From: JADJRG01 sp964474905
Lineage (GTDB): Bacteria; Myxococcota_A; Polyangia; Nannocystales; Nannocystaceae
Assembly (NCBI GenBank): GCA_964474905.1
Contig: CAYYUP010000005.1
Span: 1 to 64,000, forward strand
Length of the DNA stretch: 64,000 bases
Direction of reading: 5' to 3'
Shown: one piece after another, positions 28,823-37,437 of the stretch
Layout of the letters: every line of letters starts with the position of its first letter
How positions within the stretch are numbered: position 1 is the first letter of the stretch
Translations under genes and position numbers: made by a program
The notes under the pieces: model-generated
What the model saw: the letters and a program-made list of their open reading frames with translations, nothing else
What the model was told of the DNA's origin: nothing
Databases searched by the model: none

Positions 28823-29712
28823 GCGCCAAGGGCCCAAAAGGGCACGAAGAGACCCGCCGCAGGGTCTCGTCGATCGAGTCGATCACCTCGCATCTGGTGG
28901 TCGTCTTGGCGGTCGCCTTCTCGCTCTATCCGGTGCTCTGGGTGATCGCACTCGCCTTCTCTGGCAACGCGACGCCCGAGGCGCGGGTGCTGCCGATCCC
29001 CCGCGAGCCGACCTTCGATCACCTCTGGGCAGTGGTCTCGACCACCCGCGAGGTCGGCGGCGACACACAATGGCTATTTGGTCGCCAGCTCGCCAACTCG
29101 TTGATCGTCTCGATCTCGACAGCCCTCGTCGGCATCGGTATCGCGATACCTGCGGCCTACGCACTCGCTCGCTTTAACTTCGTCGGCAAGGAGCGCGGCC
29201 TCCGGGTGCTGCTCGCCACCCAGATGTTCCCAGCGGTCGCCGCCGCGATCCCGCTCTACCTGATGCTCGACGCGCTCGGGCTCCTCAACTCGCGTACCGG
29301 CCTTGTGCTCTGCTACGCGACCACCGCGGTGCCCTTCGCGATCTTCCAGCTCCGTGCCGCCTTTGAGTCGATCCCCGTCGACCTCGAGGAAGCGGCGATG
29401 GTCGACGGCGCAACCCGCTTCCAGGCATTTATCAAGGTCGTACTGCCCGCCGCTAGGCCGGCGATCGCCGTCACCGCGCTCTTCGCCTTCATGAGCGCCT
29501 ACAACGAGTTTATCCTCGCAGCAACGCTGCTCGGCAAGGAAGATATGTTCACTCTGCCGGTGGTCTTACAGCGATTCATCGGCGAATACGACGCCCAATG
29601 GGAGGCCTTCGCCGCCGGCGCATTGGTGGTCTCATTGCCGGTGATGGTGCTTTTTTACGTGCTCCAGCGAAACCTGGTCTCAGGTCTCACAGCGGGCGGC
29701 GTCAAGGGCTAA
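28819..29712 (+). CDS. malG: Maltodextrin ABC transporter permease MalG
   Basis: 297 residues starting at TTG 28819: a perfect AGGAGG lies at 28807-28812 with a 6-base spacer, and the TTG overlaps the TGA of the previous gene (TTGA). A longer frame exists from 28741, but it lies within the fusion gene. Six hydrophobic segments and the EAA loop EEAAMVDGATRFQAFIKVVL (~191) identify the second CUT1 permease. It pairs with the MalF half of the fusion and binds MalK. It is the last gene of the operon; no clear terminator is seen after it. Confidence 0.92.
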   Translation: MSAKGPKGHEETRRRVSSIESITSHLVVVLAVAFSLYPVLWVIALAFSGNATPEARVLPIPREPTFDHLWAVVSTTREVGGDTQWLFGRQLANSLIVSISTALVGIGIAIPAAYALARFNFVGKERGLRVLLATQMFPAVAAAIPLYLMLDALGLLNSRTGLVLCYATTAVPFAIFQLRAAFESIPVDLEEAAMVDGATRFQAFIKVVLPAARPAIAVTALFAFMSAYNEFILAATLLGKEDMFTLPVVLQRFIGEYDAQWEAFAAGALVVSLPVMVLFYVLQRNLVSGLTAGGVKG

Positions 29713-29754
29713 GCCCGAGCGCCTTTTCGCAGATCTACGCGGCAGCACAAAACC

Positions 29755-30216
29755 CTATGCCTGCGAGTTCGATCGCTTCTTTAGGCTGTGATACTGAAAA
29801 CACCCATAGACCCCCTGGGCGAATAAAAACAGGAAGATTGCGGCCATCCAGGTACCCCGCGTCTCGCCTTCTATGTACATGATGGCTTTGCTGATGACAA
29901 AGTACACAAACATAGAGACCGCCGCAATTCGGCTCTTCTTGTAGATGCCGAATGCGAGGCCGTAGATGATGACCACGTCGAGCAGTACCCATTCGTCGAT
30001 GTTCAGCACGGACGAATCCAAAAACACTACGTAGGCCACTACCGCCAGTGTCAATGTTCCGCTCACGAGGGCCGCGATCCAGGCCCCTTTGATCTTCGTG
30101 AGGATGCCCGCCATCAACTCGGCCGCCTCATCTACGGGATCTCCTTCGTTGGGCGTAATCAGCCCGCTCTTGAAGGCCTTTTTAGATGCGCTCTTTTGCC
30201 CTGGTGCACTGTCCAC
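29755..30216 (-). CDS. Four-helix membrane protein, unknown function
   Basis: 153 residues from a GTG at 30216. A hydrophilic N-terminus with EAAELMAGILTKIKG precedes four hydrophobic segments (WIAALVSGTLTLAVVAYVVFL, WVLLDVVIIYGLAFGIY, IAAVSMFVYFVISKAIMYI, WMAAIFLFLFAQGVYGCF). The topology recalls small uncharacterised membrane proteins often found alone. The composition is slightly poorer in GC than neighbours. It converges on malG. Confidence 0.65.
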   Translation of the reverse strand: MDSAPGQKSASKKAFKSGLITPNEGDPVDEAAELMAGILTKIKGAWIAALVSGTLTLAVVAYVVFLDSSVLNIDEWVLLDVVIIYGLAFGIYKKSRIAAVSMFVYFVISKAIMYIEGETRGTWMAAIFLFLFAQGVYGCFQYHSLKKRSNSQA

Positions 30217-30309
30217 ATCGCGACTATATCACTGGATCATCGCATACTGGACTCAGGCGAGTGATTTTTGCGCCGTCTGTTTTTATACGTAACATGACCC
30301 AGGGGACAT

Positions 30310-31536
30310 CTATTCGCGGATCACTCCATCAGCGGCAAGCCTGTCCAGGGCAGCGTCGCAAAGCCCCAGCAGGCCGCTCAGCACTTCGCGAGTATGAGCG
30401 CCAAGATCGGGCCCGAGCCAGCGCGTCTCGCCCGGCGTCTCCGAGAGTCTGGGCGTAATCGCGGGCACACGCATCGCCTGGCCATCCGCGAGCGTCACTG
30501 GCTCAAAATGCCCCCGGGCAATGAACTGTGGGTCGCGGACAATTTCGGCGATGCTCTGGATCGGGCCGACCGCAACCTCCGCCTGGCGGAGCAGACGGCT
30601 CACTTCGCTCGCCGGCCGTGCGGCTGTAAATTCAGCGATCGCCCGATCGATCTCAACCGCCGCAGCGACCCTGCCCGCATTGCTTTGCAGAGCCGCCCTC
30701 TCAGCTAGGTCGTCGCGACCGATCGCCCGCATCAGACGTATAAACATAGGATCTGAATTGGCCCCAATCGCCAAGTACACTCCGTCTGAACAGGAATAGC
30801 TGCCGCTCGGAGCGACCCCGTCGAGACCCGCACCAGCCCGCTCACGCACGTGGCCAAAGACGTCGTACTCGGGAAGGATGCTCTCGAGCATCGAGAAAAC
30901 CGACTCGGTGAGGGCGATGTCAATGCATTGGCCGCGTCCATGACCGCCCTGATCCCGGGCGTAGATCGCGGTAAGGATGCCGAGCGCCGCCTGCAGACCG
31001 GCGATCGAGTCGCCAAGGCTGACCTGCGAGCGAACCGGGGCTCGATCGGCCTCTCCCGTCAGGTAGCGGAGACCGGCGACCGACTCGGCGATGTTGGCAA
31101 ATCCGGGCTCCTGAGCCTTGGGACCGTTTTGTCCGTAGCCTGAGATTCGGGCCATCACCAGCCGCGGATTGAGAGCCGCCAGCGCCTCGTACCCGAGACC
31201 CCAGGACTCTAAACGACCGGGGCGAAAATTCTCGATGACGACGTCGACATGCCCCTCACCGATCAAGCGTCGGACAAGATCCTGTCCCTCTGGACATCTT
31301 AGATCAAGGCAGAGCGAGCGCTTGTTGCGAGCTAAGAGCCGCCACCAGAGGCTGGTGCCCCTGTAGATCTTTCGCCAGCTCCGCAACGGATCGCCGCCGC
31401 GCGGATCCTCGATCTTGATCACGTCAGCGCCAAAACCAGCGAGATACGCAGCCGCGAAGGGACCGGCGATCAGCTGGCCGAGCTCTAATACCTTCATGCC
31501 CGCGAGCGCCTGGGGGTTCGATTCTGGGCCCATCAC
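30310..31536 (-). CDS. CoA-transferase family III (CaiB/BaiF)
   Basis: 408 residues. N-terminal GMKVLELGQLIAGPFAA, then DVIKIEDPRGGDPLR, RNKRSLCLDLRCPEG and the catalytic Asp176 in VSLGDSIAGLQAALG, followed by ARDQGGHGRGQCIDIALTES. These are the family III formyl-CoA transferase signatures, in which the Asp forms an acyl anhydride and then a CoA thioester. The substrate is not clear (carnitine, oxalate, aromatic acids and others are known for the family). It diverges from two thioesterase genes, which suggests a CoA-ester pathway in this stretch. Confidence 0.9.
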   Translation of the reverse strand: MMGPESNPQALAGMKVLELGQLIAGPFAAAYLAGFGADVIKIEDPRGGDPLRSWRKIYRGTSLWWRLLARNKRSLCLDLRCPEGQDLVRRLIGEGHVDVVIENFRPGRLESWGLGYEALAALNPRLVMARISGYGQNGPKAQEPGFANIAESVAGLRYLTGEADRAPVRSQVSLGDSIAGLQAALGILTAIYARDQGGHGRGQCIDIALTESVFSMLESILPEYDVFGHVRERAGAGLDGVAPSGSYSCSDGVYLAIGANSDPMFIRLMRAIGRDDLAERAALQSNAGRVAAAVEIDRAIAEFTAARPASEVSRLLRQAEVAVGPIQSIAEIVRDPQFIARGHFEPVTLADGQAMRVPAITPRLSETPGETRWLGPDLGAHTREVLSGLLGLCDAALDRLAADGVIRE

Positions 31537-31668
31537 AGCGGCACTCTACTACCCGCTGCGGGACAAATTGCGCGGCCCCGGTGGCCGGCGAGCGCGAGCA
31601 CTCGAAGAGCGCACCCAGGACCGAGAGTCCGTACTCCAGACCCAGGTCTGCGCGCTACACTCACACCC

Positions 31669-32154
31669 ATGGTCGTCCCATCGCGCGCCCAAGAGCTCTC
31701 CCGGCTCTCGGCCCTCGCCCGCGCGTTTCACCTCAAGATCCCCCAAAACCAAGCGCTCGGCCTCGAGATCCTCGGCTTTGACAGCGGCCTCGCACGGCTC
31801 CGGCTGCCCTACCGCAGCGACCTCGCTGGCGACCCAGAGAGCGGCATCCTCCACCCCGGGGCTATCTATTCGCTGCTCGACGCGACCTTCGGCCTGGCCG
31901 CTTTCATGGCTCTCTCATCGCCGATGCAAGTCGCCACCCTAGACCTGCGCGTCGACACCCTGGGGCCCGCAAGCCCGGGCGCTGCCCTGCACGCCAGAGG
32001 CGAGTGCTATCGGCTGACCCAAACGATCGCCTTTGTCCGCGGCATCGCCTTCCACAGCGACGAGGCCTCGCCGATCGCCGCAGGCTCGGCGACCTTCATG
32101 ATTTCGGGTGGCAAGAGATCGGGGCGCGCAGCCGGTGGGGAGCACTCGCCGTGA
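31669..32154 (+). CDS. PaaI-type thioesterase (first of pair)
   Basis: 161 residues of a single hotdog domain. The PaaI/4HBT active site is recognisable as GILHPGAIYSLLDATFGLAA, with the Asp in LLDATFG as the likely catalytic acid. It acts on an acyl-CoA in the cytoplasm. Its stop overlaps the GTG start of the next hotdog gene (GTGA), so the two are co-translated and may form a hetero-oligomer. Confidence 0.82.
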   Translation: MVVPSRAQELSRLSALARAFHLKIPQNQALGLEILGFDSGLARLRLPYRSDLAGDPESGILHPGAIYSLLDATFGLAAFMALSSPMQVATLDLRVDTLGPASPGAALHARGECYRLTQTIAFVRGIAFHSDEASPIAAGSATFMISGGKRSGRAAGGEHSP

Positions 32155-32591
32155 GCCCGATGATCCTCAAAGAGCTCCGCGAAGCCCGAGAGCGCGGCGA
32201 TCTGCGGCCCTTCCTCCGCCGGATCCCCTACGCGCAATTTCTCGGCCTGGACACCGAACTCGTCGACGGCGAACCCCGTGGGCTGCTCCGCTACAGTGAG
32301 AGCACGATCGGCAACCCGCTGCTACCGGCCCTGCACGGCGGGGTGATCGGCGCCCTGCTCGAGACGACGGCATGGCTCCACATCGCCTGGCAGGTTGATC
32401 TGCTCACACCGCCGCGCGCTCTCACCTTTACCGTCTCCTATCTCCGCTCGGGTAAACCCCAGGATCTCTACGCAAAGGCGACGATCACCCGCCAAGGACG
32501 TCGAGTGATCAGCGTACATACCACCGCCTGGCAGGACGATCGCGCCCGCCCGATCGCCTACGCGACCGGACAATTTTTGGCGAACTCGTAG
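32151..32591 (+). CDS. PaaI-type thioesterase (second of pair)
   Basis: 146 residues from the GTG at 32151, which follows GGGGAG by 8 bases and overlaps the preceding stop. The ATG at 32160 is an alternative. Active-site segment PALHGGVIGALLETTAW has the HGG turn and a Glu where many PaaI enzymes have Asp/Glu. The two neighbouring hotdog proteins differ in sequence, so they are not a recent duplication. Confidence 0.82.
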   Translation: MSPMILKELREARERGDLRPFLRRIPYAQFLGLDTELVDGEPRGLLRYSESTIGNPLLPALHGGVIGALLETTAWLHIAWQVDLLTPPRALTFTVSYLRSGKPQDLYAKATITRQGRRVISVHTTAWQDDRARPIAYATGQFLANS

Positions 32592-32630
32592 CCTACCTGT
32601 CGAGCCAGCCATCAACAGTCGGCCCTTGAC

Positions 32631-33020
32631 TCAACATATGACCGTATTGCAGCTGGCCATACGCATCGCCACAATGCCCAGACCGACCCGCTCAATGCCC
32701 GCTCGAAGTACCCGAAGCCCGCTCTCGTCAAAGGGGCTCGGGCAGTAGTTCTCGATGCAGGTCGAACACGCCTCCAGCGGCACATTAAGCTCGCGTAGCT
32801 GCTCTAGCAGCTCGGCAACCGGCGGGAAATCTGTGATCGAGACCGCCTCCCCTGTGCTCGCGGCCGCCCAATAGGCGCCGTACATGCTCAATACCACGCG
32901 CACCGAAACCCCCGAGGCTGCTGCCGCGAGAGCCGTGGAGAAGCCGAAAATTGCCCTCTCTGCTGACTCTGGCCCCGAGAGAACCACGACCTGGACCTCA
33001 TGCTCTTGCGTCGCGCTCAT
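32631..33020 (-). CDS. DsrE-family protein
   Basis: 129 residues. The N-terminal VQVVVLSGPESAERAIFGFS and the central VRVVLSMYGAYW resemble the DsrE/DsrF-like fold used in sulfur relay and related redox binding. A Cys cluster CSTCIENYC at ~82-90 could carry a persulfide or bind metal; the C-terminal end also has Cys residues (SCNTVIC). It converges with the thioesterases, with 39 bases between stops. Confidence 0.7.
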   Translation of the reverse strand: MSATQEHEVQVVVLSGPESAERAIFGFSTALAAAASGVSVRVVLSMYGAYWAAASTGEAVSITDFPPVAELLEQLRELNVPLEACSTCIENYCPSPFDESGLRVLRAGIERVGLGIVAMRMASCNTVIC

Positions 33021-33349
33021 AAATGTCCGCCTTGCACCTTGGTGCGGTAATTAGTGCAAAGTACATGCCGAATGTAGGGAGAACTTCTCCTATGGTCTAG
33101 GTAGCTCCTACATCTCCCACGTGTGGCCAAATGCCACAATTGTAGCCTGATGCCCCAACGACAGGTCGCATGAGAATCGAACCGAGAGCGCCCTCGCGCA
33201 CGACAAGAATGTCAGAGGTCGTGACTCCACCGCCCCCCTGTGGTCGCCTGTAGGACCCGCGGGGGACCGATAAGTGTTTGTGATCAAACAAAGGAGTGTC
33301 TCTTGCGCAGGCCTATCATCGCTCGCAAGAGCCCCGGAGTTTTCTATTC
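33021..33349. other. Intergenic region upstream of second vWA lipoprotein
   Basis: 329 bases between divergent genes. It contains TGTGGC-CAAAT-GCCACA (33122-33138), the palindrome at 33275-33290 followed by AAGGAG, and a possible short leader frame. No gene on the minus strand is convincing. Confidence 0.55.
33275..33296 (+). promoter_or_regulatory. Palindrome joined to a strong Shine-Dalgarno
   Basis: TGTTTGTGATCAAACA (arms 33275-33280 and 33285-33290) is followed directly by AAGGAG (33291-33296). The Shine-Dalgarno is well placed for the TTG at 33303, which is out of frame with the main gene. Confidence 0.45.
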
Positions 33350-33416
33350 ATGCTTAATTTTTATTCCACACGTCGGCATCTCGTTATTCTCAGCTCATCG
33401 ATCGCTCTCGGCCTAG
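33303..33416 (+). CDS. Possible 37-residue leader peptide
   Basis: TTG start six bases after AGGAG, stop TAG at 33414-33416. It overlaps the first 67 bases of the vWA lipoprotein gene in another frame. If translated it could control access to the downstream start at 33350 (GGAG at 33336-33339). No protein family applies; the ribosome site is the only support. Confidence 0.25.
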   Translation: MRRPIIARKSPGVFYSCLIFIPHVGISLFSAHRSLSA

Positions 33417-35020
33417 GAGCCTGCTCTGGCGATGATACGGTCGGCTCCGACACCGGCGACGAATCCGCGACCCACGGAGGCACCAGCGGAGGCTCCGACT
33501 CTAGCTCCGGCGGTGGCACCGGTACAGGCACCAGCGCCGGCTCCGACAGCAGCCCTGGTAGCAGCGGCACCGGCAACTCCGGTACCGGGGACTCGGCCGG
33601 GGATACCGACGGCGCCAGCACCAGCGGCGGAGACTCCGACGGCACAACCGGTGATACTGACGATACCACCACTGGCGATACCACCACCACCACCGGCGGC
33701 GAAGAACTCTGCGACGACATCGAGGATGTAACTCTATTCCTGTCGCCCGACGACTCCAACTCGATGTCCTCGCCGGTACAAGCCCGAGAGGCCGTGCTGA
33801 ACGGCTGGAGCTCGCTTAACTCCGTACCGCTGCGAATGTGGGAATTCTTCAATTACTACACCTTTGAGTATCCCACAGCCGAACCCGGCACAGTCATCGT
33901 CACCCCCGAACTCTACCGCCTAGACATCCAGGATGACGGCGAATACACCCTCCAGATCGGTATCTCGTCGACCGCGCTCACCAACAACGATCGCGCTCCG
34001 ATGAACATCACCCTGGTGCTCGACGAGTCCGGGTCGATGAACGGTGCGCCGATGAAGATGCAAAAGGAGGCCTGCCGGGCCCTCGCCGCCCAGCTCAAGA
34101 TAGGCGACATCGTCTCGATGGTCGGTTGGGACACCGAGAACGCGATCAAGCTCGCCGGCTACAAGGTCACAGGCCCCAACGACGCGATGCTGCTCGCCAA
34201 GATCAACGCGCTCGAGCCCGGTGGCGGCACCGACCTGCACGGCGGCCTGGTCGCGGGCTACAAGCTCGCCCAAGCCTCCTTCGACCCCGACAGGATCAAC
34301 CGAGTGGTGCTGATCAGCGACGGCGGGGCCAATGCCGGGATCACCGACATAAACATCATCGCCGAGGCCGCGGGCAATCAAGATGAGGACGGCATCTACC
34401 TGGTCGGCGTCGGCGTCGGCTCCTACTCTGAGACCGGCTACAACGACGCGCTCATGGATACCGTCACCGACATCGGCAAGGGCGCCTCGGTATATATCCC
34501 CAGCAAAGAGGAGGCCTGGCGGATCTTCGGCGATGATTTTGTCAACACCATGTCGGTCGCCGTACGCGACGTGCAGGTCCGCCTGGACATGCCGCCCGGC
34601 TTCGAGATCGTCAAGTTCAGCGGCGAAGAGTACAGCGACGATCCCAGCGAGATCGAGCCCCAACATCTGGCCCCGAACGACGCCATGGTCTTCCACCAAA
34701 CCATCGCCACCTGCGCCCCCGAGCTGATCGAGGACGACACGCCGATCACCGTCACCGCCCGCTTCAAAGACGCGATCACCTTCGAAGTCAAAGAGGTCTC
34801 GGCAACTGTGACCTTTGGCGAGCTGCTCGGGGTTGAGAGTCCGCTGGTTCGCAAGGGCTCGGCTGTCTACGCCTATGTCGACGCCCTCAAGGCCGTCCAA
34901 AGCAATACAGATGCAGAGGCCGCGATCAGCGAGGCCCAAGAGCGCCTGGACGCGGCATCGCTGCTGCTGCCGGGCGACAGCGACCTCGCCGAGATCGGCA
35001 CGGTGCTCGAGGCCCTCTAA
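33350..35020 (+). CDS. vWA-domain lipoprotein, YfbK-like
   Basis: 556 residues from the ATG at 33350. Lipobox LGAC is followed by a ~90-residue Gly/Ser/Asp/Thr linker, then a short conserved segment (LNGWSSLNSVPLRMWEFFNYY) that resembles the N-terminal part of YfbK-type proteins, then a vWA domain with MIDAS Asp225-x-Ser-x-Ser (DESGS), Thr in GGGTDLHGG and Asp in ISDGG. The C-terminal part (PPGFEIVKFSGEEY) resembles the YfbK C-terminal region. It is a surface lipoprotein that binds an unknown partner through a metal site. GGAG lies ten bases before the start. Confidence 0.88.
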   Translation: MLNFYSTRRHLVILSSSIALGLGACSGDDTVGSDTGDESATHGGTSGGSDSSSGGGTGTGTSAGSDSSPGSSGTGNSGTGDSAGDTDGASTSGGDSDGTTGDTDDTTTGDTTTTTGGEELCDDIEDVTLFLSPDDSNSMSSPVQAREAVLNGWSSLNSVPLRMWEFFNYYTFEYPTAEPGTVIVTPELYRLDIQDDGEYTLQIGISSTALTNNDRAPMNITLVLDESGSMNGAPMKMQKEACRALAAQLKIGDIVSMVGWDTENAIKLAGYKVTGPNDAMLLAKINALEPGGGTDLHGGLVAGYKLAQASFDPDRINRVVLISDGGANAGITDINIIAEAAGNQDEDGIYLVGVGVGSYSETGYNDALMDTVTDIGKGASVYIPSKEEAWRIFGDDFVNTMSVAVRDVQVRLDMPPGFEIVKFSGEEYSDDPSEIEPQHLAPNDAMVFHQTIATCAPELIEDDTPITVTARFKDAITFEVKEVSATVTFGELLGVESPLVRKGSAVYAYVDALKAVQSNTDAEAAISEAQERLDAASLLLPGDSDLAEIGTVLEAL

Positions 35021-35199
35021 TCGAACCTAATCTAGCTTACGTCGGGGCGTTTATAGTCGTAGGCTATCTCGCGAAGCGGTACAAAATCGCTGGCGCTCGT
35101 CGAACGCGTGCCGGCCCTTTCCCGCTGAGGCAATTGCCATCGGCGGGTCCACTTGCATCGCCGTCTAGCCCCGCATCCGCACACCAGGTATCCCGCCGT

Positions 35200-35611
35200 T
35201 GGTGAACTCGTCCTCTTCGACCTCCTCACCCGGCGGCCCCCCTTCGTCGGCTCGGACTACCAAGTGCTCACCGGGCATGTGGAGCAGGCGGTGCCGGTGC
35301 CCAGCGACGTCGCGCGGCTCGCAGGGATCCCCGCCACGCTCGACGCCGTGACGATCAAGGCCCTGGCCAAGCGGAGGGAACAGCGCTTCGCCTCGGCGGC
35401 CGACTTCGACGCTGCTCTCGTCGAAGCGCTCGGCAGCTCGGGTCTCGAGGCCGATCGACTTCGCCGATGCGCAGGGTGTGGCGCCGCCCGTGAGGCGCTC
35501 GCTGCCTGGACCTGCTTCGACTACCCCCACGCTCGCGCCGAGGCTGCAGCACGACACAGCCGCTCGTGGTCGCCCTTGAAACTGCTCATGAGCTTGATCC
35601 CCGAGGACTAG
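35200..35611 (+). pseudogene. Remnant of a Hanks-type Ser/Thr kinase gene
   Basis: The frame from about 35200 encodes the end of a kinase C-lobe (LVLFDLLTRRPPFVGSDYQ, then VTIKALAKRREQRFASAADF), followed by RCAGCGAA. The N-lobe, the ATP-binding Lys and the HRD/DFG catalytic loop are all absent, and no start codon with a ribosome site precedes the homology. It is a 5'-truncated relic. Confidence 0.75.
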
Positions 35612-35681
35612 GATCGATCCACGTCACCAGTCCCCTCGAGCGACACCTCCGCGGCCGCACGGGAGCAGACCCGCGCCGACG

Positions 35682-36251
35682 TCAACGCTCCCAGAGCAGC
35701 CCAAGCGGCAGCTCGAACGCCTCAAAGGGCTCAGCGCGCACAGTCGCGTCATCGCGATACACAGCGAGCCGCTGCCAGACTTCTCCGCCATGACGGTAGA
35801 CCTCGAGCGTCCGCAGCACTGGATCGATCAACCAGACATGTCCAACTCGCTCGCGGAGATAGATCTCCATCTTCTCAGCGCGGTCGCTGGCCTCCGTTGA
35901 GGGCGACAGCACTTCACAGAGCCAGTCCGGCGCGATCGAGGTCCATCGGGCGTCCTCCGGCAAGTCGGCGAGCCGCTCGCGATGCCAGCCCGCGAGGTCG
36001 GGCACGACGATGTCAGGCTCTGCCCCGAGATGAAGCTCCGGCTCGTCGTAGATCACCCAACCTCCAGGCCCGCCATGTCCAAATCGGAAGGGGCCGCAGA
36101 GGAGACCGCCGAGGTGCGAGGAGGCGTTGGCGTGTCGGAGCGACGGGCGTGGCTGGGTGTAGAGCGTCCCGAAGAGCACCTCCGCGACGACGTTCGAGGG
36201 CGCCCGGAGAACGTCCTCGTAGGTCGCACGACGTCGTGATGGAGCGGTCAT
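35682..36251 (-). CDS. Uma2-family (DUF820) PD-(D/E)XK nuclease-like protein
   Basis: 189 residues from the ATG at 36251. Typical Uma2 features appear in order: ATYEDVLRAPSNVVAEVLFG, HANASSHLGGLL, GWVIYDEPELHLG, PDIVVPDLAGWHRERL, DWLCEVLSPSTEASDRAEKM and YLRERVGHVWLIDP. The PD...E-x-L/V core is preserved, so a nuclease-like fold is expected, though the biological target of Uma2 proteins is not settled. It is the only intact gene in a region of truncated genes. Confidence 0.88.
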   Translation of the reverse strand: MTAPSRRRATYEDVLRAPSNVVAEVLFGTLYTQPRPSLRHANASSHLGGLLCGPFRFGHGGPGGWVIYDEPELHLGAEPDIVVPDLAGWHRERLADLPEDARWTSIAPDWLCEVLSPSTEASDRAEKMEIYLRERVGHVWLIDPVLRTLEVYRHGGEVWQRLAVYRDDATVRAEPFEAFELPLGLLWER

Positions 36252-36616
36252 CGGGGGTCGAGCGTAGCAAGGCCAGGAGCGCAAGCCCACTGACCTGCCG
36301 TGAATTCTGCGGACGACCGCCTACTCCGCGCTTCGATGAGCCCAGCCCCCTCAGCGCAGGTTCCTCTTGTCGGTGAACTGCACCCCGCCGGCCTCGGATG
36401 GGGCGACTCGTAAGAATCGGCCCGGATCGTTGGGGATCGTCGGGGCTCGCCGCCGATCGTCGGGGCTCGCCGCCGATCATCCTGGCTCGTTCCCGAGGAC
36501 CGGCACGCGGTCCATTTTAATTGGCACCTGGCGTCGACTTCAGCATTGCCCAGAGGAAAGAACGATCTCTTGCTTTTGTCCTGGTTCGAGCCAAACCACG
36601 GCCCGGCGTCATGTAC
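36252..36616. other. Non-coding region, possible insertion-element debris
   Basis: 365 bases with no credible gene. It holds two exact copies of a 20-bp repeat and, at ~36371-36390 and ~36510-36535, stretches (GGTGAACTGCACCCC, GTCCATTTTAATTGGCACC) that recall the terminal region of IS21-type elements. No transposase remains. Confidence 0.4.
36435..36474. repeat. 2 x 20-bp tandem repeat
   Basis: GATCGTCGGGGCTCGCCGCC at 36435-36454 and again at 36455-36474, followed by a partial third copy. A related GATCGTTGGG lies just before. Confidence 0.85.
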
Positions 36617-36845
36617 TCAGACCCCCGGGCACCATCGACCAGAACGCCGGCGCAGGTGGCAGAGTTCGTGAATCACGGCGTACTCTAGTACCGCCTTTGG
36701 GGCAAAGACGAGATGCCAGTTTAGATGGATCACGCCGTCGGCGCTGCAGCTCCCCCATAGGTGGCGCTGGTCTTTGATCCGCAGTCCGGTAGGCTCAACG
36801 CCCAGCTCTGGGGCGTGGCGGCGCACGAAGGCCCGGGCGTCTCGC
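36617..36845 (-). pseudogene. Remnant of a DUF45/YgjP-type metallopeptidase
   Basis: The frame encodes KDQRHLWGSCSADGVIHLNW, then VLEYAVIHELCHLR with the HExxH zinc site, the signature of DUF45 (YgjP/SprT-like) peptidases. After HELCHLRR the expected FW motif is found only in the next frame (RFWSMV), so a deletion or frameshift lies there. The N-terminal half is absent, replaced by the facing TPR remnant. Confidence 0.7.
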
Positions 36846-37234
36846 TGTTTGACGGCGTCTGCGAGGCCGGCGACCTGAGGGGTTGCGTGGAGAAGGCCGA
36901 GGCGCTGTTCTACGGGCGCGGGGTGGCGCAGGACCAGGCCCGGGCCATGGAGCTGAACCGGCGGACCTGCGACGGCGGCTGGGCAAGGGGGTGCAATGAG
37001 TGGGCCTGGTGGCGGGCCGAAGAAGGCCAGGAGCTGGACCTGGCGCTGAAGCTGGCCCAAAAGGCGGTCAGCATCAAGCCGAAGGCCGCGTACCTGGACA
37101 CGCTGGCCTACGTTCACCTCAAGCGCGGCGAACTGGACCAGGCCGAACAGCAGATCCGGCGGGTGCTCGAGCTGGAGCCGGACACCGAGGTGTACAAAAA
37201 ACGGCTGGAAGAGATCCTGGCGGCCGGGCGGTGA
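36846..37234 (+). pseudogene. C-terminal remnant of a Sel1/TPR repeat protein
   Basis: From about 36846 the frame encodes a Sel1-like unit (CEAGDLRGCVEKAEALFYGRG), another (CDGGWARGCNEWAWW) and a tetratricopeptide-like tail (AYLDTLAYVHLKRGELDQAE). The upstream part of the frame (from 36761) overlaps the facing metallopeptidase relic and is not Sel1-like. A natural stop is kept. The gene appears 5'-truncated and probably has no proper start. Confidence 0.65.
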
Positions 37235-37437
37235 CCCGACGTATGTTTCATCCGGAGAATGTTTCCTGCCGCATCGTAGGCGGTTCGCGGTTAAGGGGTT
37301 CTAGCCACAATCCCCAATCCGTGTGTAAGTGCACGTATACTTGACGCCGTTCACAATCGCGCGGGCTTGACTGCGACGATAGAGTCGCCGGCATTCGCAG
37401 CGCAGAGTATGAGGTCCGTTCCCCCAAGCGCCCCGGC

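Noticed and set aside
33920..34939. 339-codon minus-strand open frame
   Set aside because: It mirrors the vWA lipoprotein, whose MIDAS motif shows the real strand.
36511..36535. Second sigma-54 promoter at TTGGCACC
   Set aside because: The -12 element is missing: there is no GC dinucleotide with TTGC at the right distance and no gene follows.
36575..36605. Possible tRNA T-loop (GGTTCGAGCC)
   Set aside because: No acceptor stem, anticodon arm or D arm can be folded around it; no tRNA or rRNA gene was seen in the window.
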